Assembly: GCA_910588855.1 (NCBI GenBank)
Contig: CAJUSR010000006.1
Location: forward strand, 75,681-139,680
Source: an uncultured Kineothrix sp.
Lineage (GTDB): Bacteria > Bacillota > Clostridia > Lachnospirales > Lachnospiraceae
Reading direction: 5' to 3'
DNA length: 64,000 nt
Both the position numbers and the translations under genes were made by a program. The notes under the pieces are model-generated. The model did no database searches. It was not told the DNA's origin and saw only the letters and a list, made by a program, of their open reading frames with translations. Of this stretch, positions 34,412 through 43,647 are shown in pieces (position 1 is the first letter of the stretch; each line of letters begins with the position of its first letter).

Positions 34412-35556
34412 TTCTCCGATTTCCACCCCCAATAAGCCCGTGCATTTTCTACCACTTCTTCCATCGTATCTTCTTCCCCGCACCGGTAAGCGCCCTTTAT
34501 CTCCGTATCCGCCGAAAAGCCTCCTGTCCGCTGATAGTAAACGGCATAATCGCTTTTTACAATCAGCTCATGCCCATTGCCCTCATAACTATAGCGCGCC
34601 AACACTATAATATCTTTCAGCCCGTCCCCGTCAATATCCCGGCAATTAATCCCCTTCAATGCATACAGGTTATCGTATTCCCCCATAGGCTGAAGGCTCC
34701 ATACAATATATCCTTGCTCATTGACAAGATAAATCATAAAAATATTATAATCCGCTATACTGTACATTCCGGGAACAACCTGAAGCCTCCCCAGTTTTTC
34801 AAAATTCCTGAAATAACACTGTTCCGAAATAATCCGAAGCCCTGCCTTTTGCAATTCCTCCAAAGTTGCCGCTGTATATAAGAACTCCGTAGAATCCCCA
34901 TCCTTTACGAAAGCAGTGATAAGCTCTATACTCTTATTCATGCCAAAGCGGTTGATTTTATCCGAAATCCGATAATCGCGGTAGAATCCTGTTCCCTCTT
35001 CGTTCTGGAAAAGCACATCCCCCACTTTATACAGTTTCCCCGCGTAATCCCCTTCTTCCTTGATGCAGGAAGTAATCAGCACGATGTCCATCAGCCCATC
35101 CCCGTTCAAATCCTGAAAGGAAACTGCCGAAATCCCCATATTTGGCTGGCTGGTCTGCCCTTTGTTGCAGCTGTTCGTCTCCAACTGTTCGGTCTTATAA
35201 AGAATCTCCCCATCTGCCCCGGCAAAAAGCAGGATTAAACGGTCATATTCCGCATCCATTGCCGGAATAAAAAAAACTTCGCCAAAATCCCCCATTTCAA
35301 TAGGGAATATCTGTTCTTCTATCACATCGAAACCACGACCGGCAATATCGTTTTGATACTCGATTTCCTCAAAACGCTGTTTATACCCGCCGTATTTTGA
35401 CGCTTCTTCACTGCCGTCAACGGTCTCCTGCGCTATGTTGGGCATCGCCGGCTTTTCATTTCCGGCAGCCGCAAAAACAAAACCCGGGCTGCCAAACAAT
35501 ATCCAAACCATAGATATCCCCACCGCCCAATGCAGCGCCGACTTTACCCTTCTCAA
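34408..35556 (-). CDS. Exported protein with FG-GAP/VCBS-like calcium repeats
   Basis: The 382-residue protein starts at TTG (35556) behind AAGGTGG and has a signal peptide (VGISMVWILFGSPGFVFA, about 12-29). Two DxDGDGxxD-type calcium loops are visible, QDLNGDGLMDIVLI (about 148) and RDIDGDGLKDIIVLA (about 305), as in FG-GAP beta-propeller blades. It is the first gene of a four-gene operon (this protein, regulator, kinase, membrane protein) and overlaps the regulator by four bases. A role as extracytoplasmic sensor partner is plausible but unproven. Confidence 0.7.
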   Translation of the reverse strand: MRRVKSALHWAVGISMVWILFGSPGFVFAAAGNEKPAMPNIAQETVDGSEEASKYGGYKQRFEEIEYQNDIAGRGFDVIEEQIFPIEMGDFGEVFFIPAMDAEYDRLILLFAGADGEILYKTEQLETNSCNKGQTSQPNMGISAVSFQDLNGDGLMDIVLITSCIKEEGDYAGKLYKVGDVLFQNEEGTGFYRDYRISDKINRFGMNKSIELITAFVKDGDSTEFLYTAATLEELQKAGLRIISEQCYFRNFEKLGRLQVVPGMYSIADYNIFMIYLVNEQGYIVWSLQPMGEYDNLYALKGINCRDIDGDGLKDIIVLARYSYEGNGHELIVKSDYAVYYQRTGGFSADTEIKGAYRCGEEDTMEEVVENARAYWGWKSEK

Positions 35557-35642
35557 ACTAAACCACCTTCTTTGCCAACCATTTCTACCGTTTCCTTTCT
35601 TTCACTATATCAAATGGCCGCTGTGATTTCCACCTTTTCTTT

Positions 35643-35975
35643 TCAAACCACCCCTAAAGCCTTAAAAACCGCCCATACATACGGAGCCCCAAAGCAGTTT
35701 AAACTTTTGGGCCCGGTAATCTTATGCTCCCCGTCATCCATTATCTTTTGATATGCCTGCTCAAAGGTGGCACGTGTTATGGATTTCTTTTTCCTGTCCG
35801 CAAACAGTTCCCCGCCTTTTACCCGGTAAGTAAAAGGAAGCCCTTTGGCAGTATAAATGGTTTCGCCTTGCCAAGCCGTTATGGTCTCCCACAGTTTTTC
35901 CTTGGTCACCGCCTGCCCTGCCATTCCATCTGCCATCTTCTGTCCACTTTCTGCTGCGTTTTGAATCTTCTCCAT
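35643..35975 (-). CDS. Conserved small hypothetical protein
   Basis: The 110-residue protein has no signal peptide or membrane helix. Its middle reads GLPFTYRVKGGELFADRKKKSITRATFEQAY when pieced from residue 45 on, and the end is SLNCFGAPYVWAVFKALGVV. Mixed basic and aromatic residues suggest a compact, possibly nucleic-acid-binding fold. I do not recognise the family. The start follows AAGGAGGAACG, a strong site, supporting a real gene. It stands alone, 86 bp upstream of the two-component operon on the same strand. Confidence 0.6.
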   Translation of the reverse strand: MEKIQNAAESGQKMADGMAGQAVTKEKLWETITAWQGETIYTAKGLPFTYRVKGGELFADRKKKSITRATFEQAYQKIMDDGEHKITGPKSLNCFGAPYVWAVFKALGVV

Positions 35976-36067
35976 AAACGTTCCTCCTTAGCCATACATC
36001 CAAATTTAATGAATATCAAATCCCCCTTTCCTGCTATTACCGACACGTTTCTACCTTACTAGACCTG

Positions 36068-36838
36068 TCAAAACGCTTGGAACAGTTGGTTCTTTTTACG
36101 TCCACTGCAAGCCTTTTTTAGTTTCTGTACACTGGCCGCCAGCATCACTTTGCTGACGCTGCGGGCCTTCCTTGGGCAAACTGCAATACAACGCATACAG
36201 GAAATGCATTGCCCCTTTTTTGTCTCCATTGGATCGTCTTCCGGTATTGCCCCTGCCGGGCACATGGATGCGCAAATGCCGCATCTTACACACTCCTTAT
36301 CCGCTTTCGGCTTCATAGGGATGCCGTGGTACTCCTTGTACGGCCGATTGCCCGGAAGGTGCAGCTTTGGGGAATCCTCCCCTTGTTCCAACGAGTTCCT
36401 GATTGCTTCCGCAAAACCTTTTAATTCTTTCTCGTCATCCTCATCCGGCCGTCCGGCAGCAAACTGATGCATAATCGAGTGTTCCGCCACCGCCGCCACC
36501 GCTGCCACCGGGCTAAAACCCGCCGCTTCCATCACATCGCTTAACTCCAGCAAAGTATCTTCATATTCCCGGTTTCCGTAAACCACCAATAAGACAGCCC
36601 TCGCTCCGTTGCCTTTCATCTGTTTTAACCGGGAAACGGCAATTTCCGGCACCCGCCCGCCATAAGAAGGCACCGCCGCCACACATATATCTTCCCTATC
36701 AAATGAAAAAGAAGAAAAATCCGCCTTTCTGTTTGTTAAATCTATGTATGTGCGCTCCCTGCAAAATGAATCCATAAACAAGCCTGCCGCCTTTTTCGTT
36801 CCTCCGGTAGGGCTGAATATCATCTCATAAACTTTCAT
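36068..36838 (-). CDS. EFR1 family protein: flavodoxin-like plus 2x[4Fe-4S] ferredoxin
   Basis: The 256-residue cytosolic redox protein has an N-terminal flavodoxin-like domain (MIFSPTGGTKKAAGLF gives the phosphate loop, about 6-20) and a C-terminal bacterial ferredoxin domain (about 180-235) with CVRCGICASMC and CISCMRCIAVC clusters. EFR1-type proteins pass electrons between ferredoxin and flavin partners in anaerobes; the partner is unknown. The ATG at 36838 has AGGAG seven bases upstream and is preferred over the in-frame start at 36859. Confidence 0.9.
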   Translation of the reverse strand: MKVYEMIFSPTGGTKKAAGLFMDSFCRERTYIDLTNRKADFSSFSFDREDICVAAVPSYGGRVPEIAVSRLKQMKGNGARAVLLVVYGNREYEDTLLELSDVMEAAGFSPVAAVAAVAEHSIMHQFAAGRPDEDDEKELKGFAEAIRNSLEQGEDSPKLHLPGNRPYKEYHGIPMKPKADKECVRCGICASMCPAGAIPEDDPMETKKGQCISCMRCIAVCPRKARSVSKVMLAASVQKLKKACSGRKKNQLFQAF

Positions 36839-36938
36839 TTCCGTACTCCTCCAATCCATTATACTCTATCCCGAAAGATAGATTATGCATTTAGGTATAT
36901 AGTATATCATAAACCGCTTGGAAAAAACAATGGATGTC

Positions 36939-36969
36939 AAAAGGCTCCGCACAAATACGGAGCCTTTTT
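36939..36969 (-). terminator. Terminator of the SCP2 gene (bidirectional)
   Basis: AAAAGGCTCCG and CGGAGCCTTTTT make a stem of about ten base pairs around loop CACAAATA, with A/T runs on both sides. Confidence 0.85.
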
Positions 36970-36993
36970 ATCGTAAGATATCTTTTCTGAATT

Positions 36994-37335
36994 TTATTTT
37001 TTCTTCTTCGCCGGCTTATCGGAAAGCTGCTTTAAAAAAGACGCCTTCCCCAAATCCCCTTCCGCCTTAAGCTTGCCAATCAAAAACGCTTTTACCGGAT
37101 CAATCTTACCGTTTGCCAGCCCAATAATGGTATCCGCATTTGCCGTTACCAAAATATCACGGTCGTGGTACTCATATGGCTCCACGTTGATTTTACCGTC
37201 TTTTATCTCCACATAAAAAGCGCCTTCACCCTCCCCGGTTATGTTAAACTGGAATGCCACATGCTCCGACACTTTGCTTGCATCGGCACTGGCATATGCC
37301 TCCTTCACATTTGCCACTATCTCCTCGTAAGTCAT
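36994..37335 (-). CDS. SCP2 sterol-binding-fold protein
   Basis: The 113-residue protein matches the SCP2 (sterol carrier protein 2) fold: starting EEIVANVKEAYA, then VAFQFNITGEGEGAFYVEIKDG split over residues 26-47, and DTIIGLANGKIDPVKAFLIGKLKAEGD read across 68-94. The C-terminus ends in a run of lysines. In clostridia such proteins are presumed to bind lipids or acyl chains; the ligand is unknown. The start follows GAGGAGGAACC. It is monocistronic. Confidence 0.9.
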   Translation of the reverse strand: MTYEEIVANVKEAYASADASKVSEHVAFQFNITGEGEGAFYVEIKDGKINVEPYEYHDRDILVTANADTIIGLANGKIDPVKAFLIGKLKAEGDLGKASFLKQLSDKPAKKKK

Positions 37336-37467
37336 TGGTTCCTCCTCTCTGCTACATACGGTTTCATATCTTTATTTCCAGTATACTATCTTGGGTTTAA
37401 GATTTCAAGGATAATCCCGCAAAAGAGAAAGAACCCTGACCGGTACAGCTCATGCGCCCCTCCCGAT

Positions 37468-37495
37468 GAAAAATGCCGTATTTTAGGCATTTTTC
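37468..37495. terminator. Bidirectional terminator downstream of GH3
   Basis: GAAAAATGCC, loop GTATTTTA and GGCATTTTTC form perfect 10-bp arms with A and T runs on both sides. It is 62 bp past the GH3 stop and probably ends the ABC-GH3 operon. Confidence 0.8.
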
Positions 37496-37556
37496 GAGAA
37501 AAGATTTAGTTTCTCTTAAGCTGCGTTTTTGCGACCTTAGTAAAACTTCATTTCTT

Positions 37557-40007
37557 TCACGCTAACTTCCGTACCAATTCTATCACACGGCCCGCGCTGC
37601 TCCTGATATCATTTTCCGAAAGCATGCCCTGTTCATACGCCTCCCTGATGCTTCTTTCGTCCTCTGTATTTCCCGGCATAATGATATCATTGCCCGCAGC
37701 GGCGCACTTCCACGGAATGCTTCCGTCCTTTGGAACAGTCGTATTCCAGTCAGACATAATTACGCCGTCAAATCCCCATTCCCTACGTGCAATCACCGTA
37801 CACAGGTCTTTATTGTTCGCCGCATGTATTCCATTCACCAGATTATAAGAACTCATCATGGCCATCGGCGCGCTCCGTTTTACCGCAATTTCAAATCCGC
37901 GGAGATATATTTCCCTCAATGCCTTTTCGGATACGTGGACGTCCACGCCCATGCGGTTGTCCTCTTGGTTATTACATGCAAAATGTTTCAGCGTCACTCC
38001 GCATCCCCTTCTGCTCTGCACGCCTTCCGTCACCGCCGCCGCCATCATCCCTGACAATAAGGGATCCTCGGAATAATACTCAAAATTCCGCCCGCATAAT
38101 GGGTTCCTTTGAATATTCATTCCCGGTGCCAGCCATAAATCCACATAAAATTCCTTCATTTCCACCGCTATCGCCCTGCCAAATTCCTTCAAAAGCTCCT
38201 CGTCCCAAGTCTGCGCCATTAATGTGCCCACCGGAAATGCGGTACAGAACTGATAATATATTTCCGCGCCTTCATGGTGTTCCATCGGCTCCAAAAAACC
38301 GTTTTCCAAGCATCCCAGGACTCCAGCCCCATAAACTATGCCACTCTCTCTATCCGCCTCATAGCTTTGCCTCAGCCTGAGTCCTGCGGGTCCATCCGCC
38401 ATAACCAGCGAACGTATGCCATATTTTTCTTCCAAAGTTTCCGCAGTCTCTCCAGCAGAACCCGGCACATGACATCCTGCGGAACCAAGCATACTGGTAT
38501 TCTGCGTAATGTTACCGTATAGAAGAGGAATTAAATCCTCCGCAGGCCAGTCCGCCGCAGGATATCGCATACAGTCTTTATGCTCTTCTTTGCCGGGTAC
38601 AAATACATATTCCGCAATCTCCTGGCCTTCTGCTTCTCCGGAAGAAGCTTCCTGCACATCTTTCTCCCAATGGCTCCCCGCCGGCTCCTGAAGCGTCTCC
38701 TGCAACGGGCAAATCCGATTCGTATGTTCAATCACTGTATGTTCCATGACATTTAATGTTGCCACATGCCGGAGCGACGCTGAATGCTCTCCGATCCAGA
38801 TTCCATACGCCCCTTTGTCAATCACCCATGCGCTTTCCTGTTCGGAAAATACTGCCAGCTGCTTTTGTTCGACAGAAACCGTCAGCCTACAGGCTTCCCC
38901 AGGCTGAAGCAACGGCGTCTTCGCAAATCCCGCCAGACGGCGGCATTCCTTCTTCCTCCCTGCCCCGGGCAAAGTTACATACACCTGCACGACTTCCCTA
39001 CCGGAATAATACCCCCCTGTATTTTGTACCTCCACATCAATTTCCATCCCATTTTCCCGGACTCTCCCTTCCAGAAATTCCATTTCAAACGTGGTATAAG
39101 AAAGTCCATATCCAAAGGGAAACAACGGTTTTACCCCAAAGCTGTCAAAGTATCGGTAGCCTACATAAATCCCTTCTTTATACTCTTCTTTTTCCAAATC
39201 GCCGTTCAAATAACTGAAAGAGTCCGCACACGGATAATCTTCATACCGTCTGGCCCAGGTTGCTGTCAGCCTTCCTCCCGGAAATTTTTTGCCAAATAAT
39301 ACATCTGAGGCCGCGCGCCCCCCTTCCTGCCCCGCCTGGGAAATATTTAAAATTGCCGATATATATTCTGCCTCTTCCAAAATATCCGTAAGCTCCACAA
39401 TCCCTCCGGCATTCAGGACAAGCACTGTTGGAATTTTTTTTTCGCTCAGGTACAAAATATCCTCCCGTTCTCTTTCGCTTAAATAGTAATCCCCCTCTGC
39501 CCTGCGCCGATCCCTGCCTTCGCCGGATATCCTGCTTATGACATAAACAGCAGCTTCCGCCCCTCTTACATCCTCATCCATAATCGGACGACCTTCCGGC
39601 AGGGCAAATGCATTTGCCGCATACGCGTCAAATGGATTTTCCACATGCTTTGCATCCTCCAATATTTTTTTCTTCCATTCATTTCTTGCAGCATCATAGC
39701 ATTTTCCATATTCTTCCAGCCATCCGCTGCTTACCAAAACGGCGCCGATTTCTTTCATCCCCTGAAAAATAGAAATACTTTCCCGGCTATTCACGTCGCC
39801 GGACCCTGTACCCCCTTTGACAGTCTTTACCGCGCCGCTTCCCAAAAGAGCCACAGGCATGGATGCGTCCAGCGGAAGCAGGCCGTCATTTTTTAAAAGC
39901 ACCATTCCCTCCGCCGCTATTTTCCGCGCCAGTTGTCCATGCTCTATTTCCCTCTGCGTAACACGGGAATCCAATGTTCCGCTATGCACCCGGATTTTCT
40001 TTTCCAT
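37557..40007 (-). CDS. GH3 beta-glucosidase with inverted domain order
   Basis: The 816-residue protein belongs to glycoside hydrolase family 3, but the domains are permuted. The (alpha/beta)6 GH3-C sandwich comes first (about 25-250, MVLLKNDGLLPL through FGKKFPGGRLTATWARRYED). A fibronectin III-like domain follows (about 265-400, PFGYGLSYTTFE onward), and the GH3-N TIM barrel comes last (about 500-815). The catalytic nucleophile lies in GVIMSDWNTT (about 750); the acid/base cannot be fixed by eye. Inverted GH3 enzymes are known from Ruminococcus and Butyrivibrio beta-glucosidases. No signal peptide is present, so it acts on imported oligosaccharides. It is the last gene of the ABC operon. 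Confidence 0.92.
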   Translation of the reverse strand: MEKKIRVHSGTLDSRVTQREIEHGQLARKIAAEGMVLLKNDGLLPLDASMPVALLGSGAVKTVKGGTGSGDVNSRESISIFQGMKEIGAVLVSSGWLEEYGKCYDAARNEWKKKILEDAKHVENPFDAYAANAFALPEGRPIMDEDVRGAEAAVYVISRISGEGRDRRRAEGDYYLSEREREDILYLSEKKIPTVLVLNAGGIVELTDILEEAEYISAILNISQAGQEGGRAASDVLFGKKFPGGRLTATWARRYEDYPCADSFSYLNGDLEKEEYKEGIYVGYRYFDSFGVKPLFPFGYGLSYTTFEMEFLEGRVRENGMEIDVEVQNTGGYYSGREVVQVYVTLPGAGRKKECRRLAGFAKTPLLQPGEACRLTVSVEQKQLAVFSEQESAWVIDKGAYGIWIGEHSASLRHVATLNVMEHTVIEHTNRICPLQETLQEPAGSHWEKDVQEASSGEAEGQEIAEYVFVPGKEEHKDCMRYPAADWPAEDLIPLLYGNITQNTSMLGSAGCHVPGSAGETAETLEEKYGIRSLVMADGPAGLRLRQSYEADRESGIVYGAGVLGCLENGFLEPMEHHEGAEIYYQFCTAFPVGTLMAQTWDEELLKEFGRAIAVEMKEFYVDLWLAPGMNIQRNPLCGRNFEYYSEDPLLSGMMAAAVTEGVQSRRGCGVTLKHFACNNQEDNRMGVDVHVSEKALREIYLRGFEIAVKRSAPMAMMSSYNLVNGIHAANNKDLCTVIARREWGFDGVIMSDWNTTVPKDGSIPWKCAAAGNDIIMPGNTEDERSIREAYEQGMLSENDIRSSAGRVIELVRKLA

Positions 40008-40045
40008 AATAGTTCTCCTTTTATTTAGTCCTTATATGCTCATTA

Positions 40046-40119
40046 TGCCTCCTGGCGTATTGTAACAGCATATGAGCCGATTTTGCAGGCATACATATCC
40101 AACAATACGCCGGAGGCAT
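40046..40119. repeat. Intergenic inverted repeat between permease and GH3 genes
   Basis: ATGCCTCCTGGCGTATTGT (40045-40063) and ACAATACGCCGGAGGCAT (40102-40119) are inverted copies with one bulged base, separated by 38 bp. It lies between the second permease gene and GH3 in one operon and lacks a T-run. It may be an mRNA processing or stabilising hairpin, or a dispersed repeat. Confidence 0.55.
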
Positions 40120-40148
40120 TTATAACAGCTTATAACAGCAATTATACC

Positions 40149-40994
40149 TTATTCTTTTACACCGCCAAGAGTTACCCCTGCGATAATATATTTGGAAAGA
40201 AGCAGATAAATAATAACAATCGGAACAATCGCCACCATGATCATCATATAAATTTTTGCGCTGTCAAAATTCATATAATCCGCCCCCCTGAGCGTCGCAA
40301 TCAAAATTGGCACCGTCATTTTATCCTTTGACTGAATAATCAACGCAGGAACAAAATAGTTATTCCATGAACCTACAAAAGTGAAAATAGCCTGTACCGC
40401 AATAGCCGGTTTCATAATCGGAAGCACGATCTGATTAAAGGTCCTGAACTCCATGCTTCCGTCAATCCTCGCCGCTTCCACCAGAGACAGCGGAAGGGAT
40501 GACTGTAAATAGCTGTACATAAAGTAGAACACCGCCGGCGAAGCAATCGATGGAATAATGAGCGGGAGCAGCGAATCGTACATCCCCATCTTAGTAATCA
40601 ACCGCAGGAATCCCATTGCCGTAACCTGCGTCGGCATTACGAGGATTGCCATAATAAAAGTAAACGCAACTTTTTTCAGTTTAAAGTCATACGCATAAAG
40701 CCCATAAGCCGTCAAGGACGAAAAGTATGTACAAAGTGCAGCCGAGAAACCCGATACTACCAAACTGTTTAAAATCCCCCGGAACATAGGGAAGGTTCCG
40801 TCATTCGCAACTTTGTTCAGATTGACCAGAAAATCCTTTCCCGGAAGCGCCGAAAACCCCTTCTGCAAATCTGCATGCGACCGGGTCGCATTAATAATTA
40901 AAATGTAGAAGAAGAACAGGCACATGATCGACAAAATAATCAGCACTAAATGTGCAACAATGCTCCGCAAAGCATTTGGCTTTTTTGATTCCAT
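40149..40994 (-). CDS. Carbohydrate ABC transporter permease (MalG type)
   Basis: This inner-membrane permease of about 281 residues has six helices, beginning LVLIILSIMCLFFFYILI. The EAA loop is seen as EAARIDGSMEFRTFNQIVLP (about 186-205), which contacts the ATPase. It is the second permease of the pair and ends GVTLGGVKE, typical of the MalG group. The ATG at 40994 (AGGAGG ten bases upstream) is preferred to the long frame from 41072. It pairs with the upstream permease and the binding protein; no ATPase gene is present in the window. Confidence 0.92.
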   Translation of the reverse strand: MESKKPNALRSIVAHLVLIILSIMCLFFFYILIINATRSHADLQKGFSALPGKDFLVNLNKVANDGTFPMFRGILNSLVVSGFSAALCTYFSSLTAYGLYAYDFKLKKVAFTFIMAILVMPTQVTAMGFLRLITKMGMYDSLLPLIIPSIASPAVFYFMYSYLQSSLPLSLVEAARIDGSMEFRTFNQIVLPIMKPAIAVQAIFTFVGSWNNYFVPALIIQSKDKMTVPILIATLRGADYMNFDSAKIYMMIMVAIVPIVIIYLLLSKYIIAGVTLGGVKE

Positions 40995-40998
40995 ACCT

Positions 40999-41958
40999 CT
41001 ATTTCCTCCTTCTCTTTTCTTCTTTTGCGCGCCGTTTTGCCGCCGCTTTTGATCCATCCTCGTCATTTCCATTTGTCATCTTGTATACAACAAAGCACAA
41101 AGCTCCGCTGACAATAAACAGGTAAACGGATAACGCGCCCGCCATGCCATAGTTCTTGCTCTTTAAATGGCTGTTCAGGAACATGATGAGCGTCATGGAC
41201 GTACGGTCCGGAGTTCCCTGTCCATTTGTCAGAATCTGTGGAACATCAAACATCTGAAGCCCACCAATAATCGCCGTAATCAATGTATAGGCAAGAATCG
41301 GCCGTATCAGGGGCAGGATTATAGAGAAAAACCTTCTTATACCGCTGCATCCGTCTATTTCAGCAGCTTCAAAAACGTCCACGCTGATGCCCATAATGGC
41401 CGCCATCAGCATAATCGTCGTATTTCCAAACCACATCAGAAAGTTCATGAACCCTATCAATGACCGGGTGCCAAACGTCGATCCCATAAAATCAATTTTT
41501 TCATGGATTACTCCCAAAGACATTAAAATCGAATTAATCGGCCCATTTGTGGAAAATATGGTAAAAAACAGCATGGCAAATGCGGATGCCATAATCAGGT
41601 TCGGCAAATAAATAACCACTTTAAAAAATTGTTTTCCACGTATTTTTAATCTGATATCCGTAAACCATACCGCCAAAAGCAGCGCAATCAGAATCTGCGG
41701 AATAAATCCTATTACCCATAAAATCAAAGTATTTGCACCATACTTTAACATATCGGACTCCAGCAGACTTCCATAATTCTCCATACCAATAAAGGTTGGT
41801 CCGATTTCTTTGATTCCCGAACGATAATATTCAAAAAAGCTATACCGGATCGTATCCGCCAATGGAATCAACGAAAAAATGAAATAGCACAGGAAAAACG
41901 GAAGAATGAAAATGTATCCCCATTTCGCATAGCTGATGCTTTTTTGCTTTTTCTTCAT
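40999..41958 (-). CDS. Carbohydrate ABC transporter permease (MalF type)
   Basis: The 319-residue permease has six hydrophobic segments, the first after a basic N-terminus (WGYIFILPFFLCYFIFSLIP), and an EAA loop AAEIDGCSGIRRFFSIILPL (about 200-219). The C-terminal tail is very basic (KAAAKRRAKEEKRRRK). It follows the binding-protein gene by 65 bp and is followed by the second permease four bases later, one operon. Confidence 0.92.
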   Translation of the reverse strand: MKKKQKSISYAKWGYIFILPFFLCYFIFSLIPLADTIRYSFFEYYRSGIKEIGPTFIGMENYGSLLESDMLKYGANTLILWVIGFIPQILIALLLAVWFTDIRLKIRGKQFFKVVIYLPNLIMASAFAMLFFTIFSTNGPINSILMSLGVIHEKIDFMGSTFGTRSLIGFMNFLMWFGNTTIMLMAAIMGISVDVFEAAEIDGCSGIRRFFSIILPLIRPILAYTLITAIIGGLQMFDVPQILTNGQGTPDRTSMTLIMFLNSHLKSKNYGMAGALSVYLFIVSGALCFVVYKMTNGNDEDGSKAAAKRRAKEEKRRRK

Positions 41959-42023
41959 AGCACATCATTCCTTTCTAACCAAGGTCACCGGCCAGGCCGA
42001 TGACCTTGATTTTTTACATTCAA

Positions 42024-43394
42024 TTAGTCCGGCCAGCGAATTTCCGTGATATCCGGATAGCGTTCCTTGATTGCCGTTTCAAAATTTGTTTTTGCTTTGT
42101 CGTACTCAACCAGTCCCTGAAAATAATCACTGAATGCATTCTGGATCAGTTCCACGCATCCCTGGTCGTAAGCGGACAGCGGGGCAATTTTGATATTCTC
42201 TGCAACCGGCGCAAAGTACATGAACGGGTTCTGCCCGCCAAGGAATTCGGAAGAAAATGTATCGTCTCCGGCCGCCTTCTGCATACCGACTGTCGTATTC
42301 GTAAAATCGGAATAATCCCTGGAAATCTTTAATAAGTTATCTTCTGAAGCCGTTACCGCAAGAATGATATCTTTTACATGCTCAGGGTTATCCGTTCCGG
42401 TACATGCGTGGACATAAGAACCTCCCCAGTTATATTCCTGAGGGGGATTGGTTACTGCCCATGCCCCTGCATCGCCATCCCAGTTTGGCTTTAAAGTGAA
42501 ATCAATTCCCCATGCCGGAAACAGGAATGCAAAGACTTTGGAAGCAGATCCCATGGATTTGTTCCAGTCGTCATTCCATTGCCCCTTCACGGTTTTATCC
42601 AGATAACCTGCATCCAGCCATTCTTTCGAGTCGCTGATCCAATCCATGATTTTCTGGTCAACGTTGATTACCGTCTCTCCCTGTTTTACCCATGAATCCC
42701 CAATGCTGTTTCCATAAAGCCGGAAGGTATCCGCATAAGAAGCAAACGTATAATATCCTTTTGCCTTCAGCTCCTCTGCTGTAGCCTTCATTGTATCCCA
42801 GTCTTTTACCTTTTCTCCAATTGCCTCCGGATCATCCGTCCCAAATACGTCCATCGCAATATCGCGGCGGTATACCAACAGTCCGGGGCAGCATTGCCAT
42901 GTGGAACCCCTCTGCACTCCGTTCATATCAGAAGCCGTTGTTTTCGTAAACTCATACTGGTCTTTCAAATCTGTAGCCGGATCAATTCCAAGATCAGCAA
43001 GCGGCATAGCCACATCCGCATCCGCATCTGTATATTTATTTACATAATCCGTCTCGGATAAGAAAATGTCTATCTTATCATCCGCCGCCGCATCTGCCTG
43101 ATTCAAAAGCGCCTCATCCAGTTTCTGCTGGTAAACTCCATCCTGGTTCGGGTTAATAATCCAGTGGATCTCCGTTCCGTCCTTTAATGTCGTTACAGTT
43201 CCGTCTTCAGATGTTTTCTCCACTTCAGGATAAACCGCTTCTACTCTCTGCCGGAATTCATCATTCCATGAATAAATATTGATTACCTTCCCCTCTCCTG
43301 TCGTTCCTGACTGTCCTGAATTGCCGCATCCGGCTAATGTCCCGGCACACATGCTTGCAATGAGCAGGGCAGCGATTGCTCTTCTCTTTATCAT
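42024..43394 (-). CDS. Extracellular sugar-binding lipoprotein of ABC transporter
   Basis: The 456-residue family 1 solute-binding protein has a lipoprotein signal (basic MIKRRAIAALLIASMCAG, lipobox LAGC with C23) and a Gly/Ser/Thr linker. The mature domain is rich in aromatic residues (for example SYADTFRLYGNSIGDSWVKQ near 214). Ligand is probably a beta-linked gluco-oligosaccharide, given the GH94 and GH3 neighbours. The start at 43394 has AAGGAGGAG upstream; the longer frame from 43433 has no such site. It is the first gene of the leftward operon. Confidence 0.92.
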   Translation of the reverse strand: MIKRRAIAALLIASMCAGTLAGCGNSGQSGTTGEGKVINIYSWNDEFRQRVEAVYPEVEKTSEDGTVTTLKDGTEIHWIINPNQDGVYQQKLDEALLNQADAAADDKIDIFLSETDYVNKYTDADADVAMPLADLGIDPATDLKDQYEFTKTTASDMNGVQRGSTWQCCPGLLVYRRDIAMDVFGTDDPEAIGEKVKDWDTMKATAEELKAKGYYTFASYADTFRLYGNSIGDSWVKQGETVINVDQKIMDWISDSKEWLDAGYLDKTVKGQWNDDWNKSMGSASKVFAFLFPAWGIDFTLKPNWDGDAGAWAVTNPPQEYNWGGSYVHACTGTDNPEHVKDIILAVTASEDNLLKISRDYSDFTNTTVGMQKAAGDDTFSSEFLGGQNPFMYFAPVAENIKIAPLSAYDQGCVELIQNAFSDYFQGLVEYDKAKTNFETAIKERYPDITEIRWPD

Positions 43395-43439
43395 ACTTTT
43401 CTCCTCCTTAATTTTGTGAGCTGTCTCCCTCACGTTTTC

Positions 43440-43647
43440 ATGTATTATAGTCTACTTGTCACTCTTGATATATTATAATTTTTAACAAAATATCAGATTC
43501 ATGACACGAATTAAAGTTTCTTCTTAGATTTAATGTCATGAATCTGATATTTTTCACATGGTTCTTATTTCTTATTAAATATATGCCCCTGTATAATAAA
43601 CTCACATTAATCATATAGAAAAAGCAGCAAAGGAGGACGATGCTATA
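43440..43647. promoter_or_regulatory. Divergent promoter region with 20-bp inverted operators
   Basis: AAAATATCAGATTCATGACA (43487-43506) is repeated, inverted and perfect, at 43534-43553. Rightward, TATAAT lies at 43592-43597 with a weak -35 position at 43569-43574. Leftward, TATAAT lies at 43449-43444 with a weak -35 position at 43472-43467. Each arm centre is 47-49 bp from the -10 it faces. This near-symmetry and the weak -35 boxes suggest an activator binding both arms; the AraC protein at 48.9-49.7 kb is the natural candidate. A second leftward TATAAT at 43477-43472 is possible. Confidence 0.65.
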
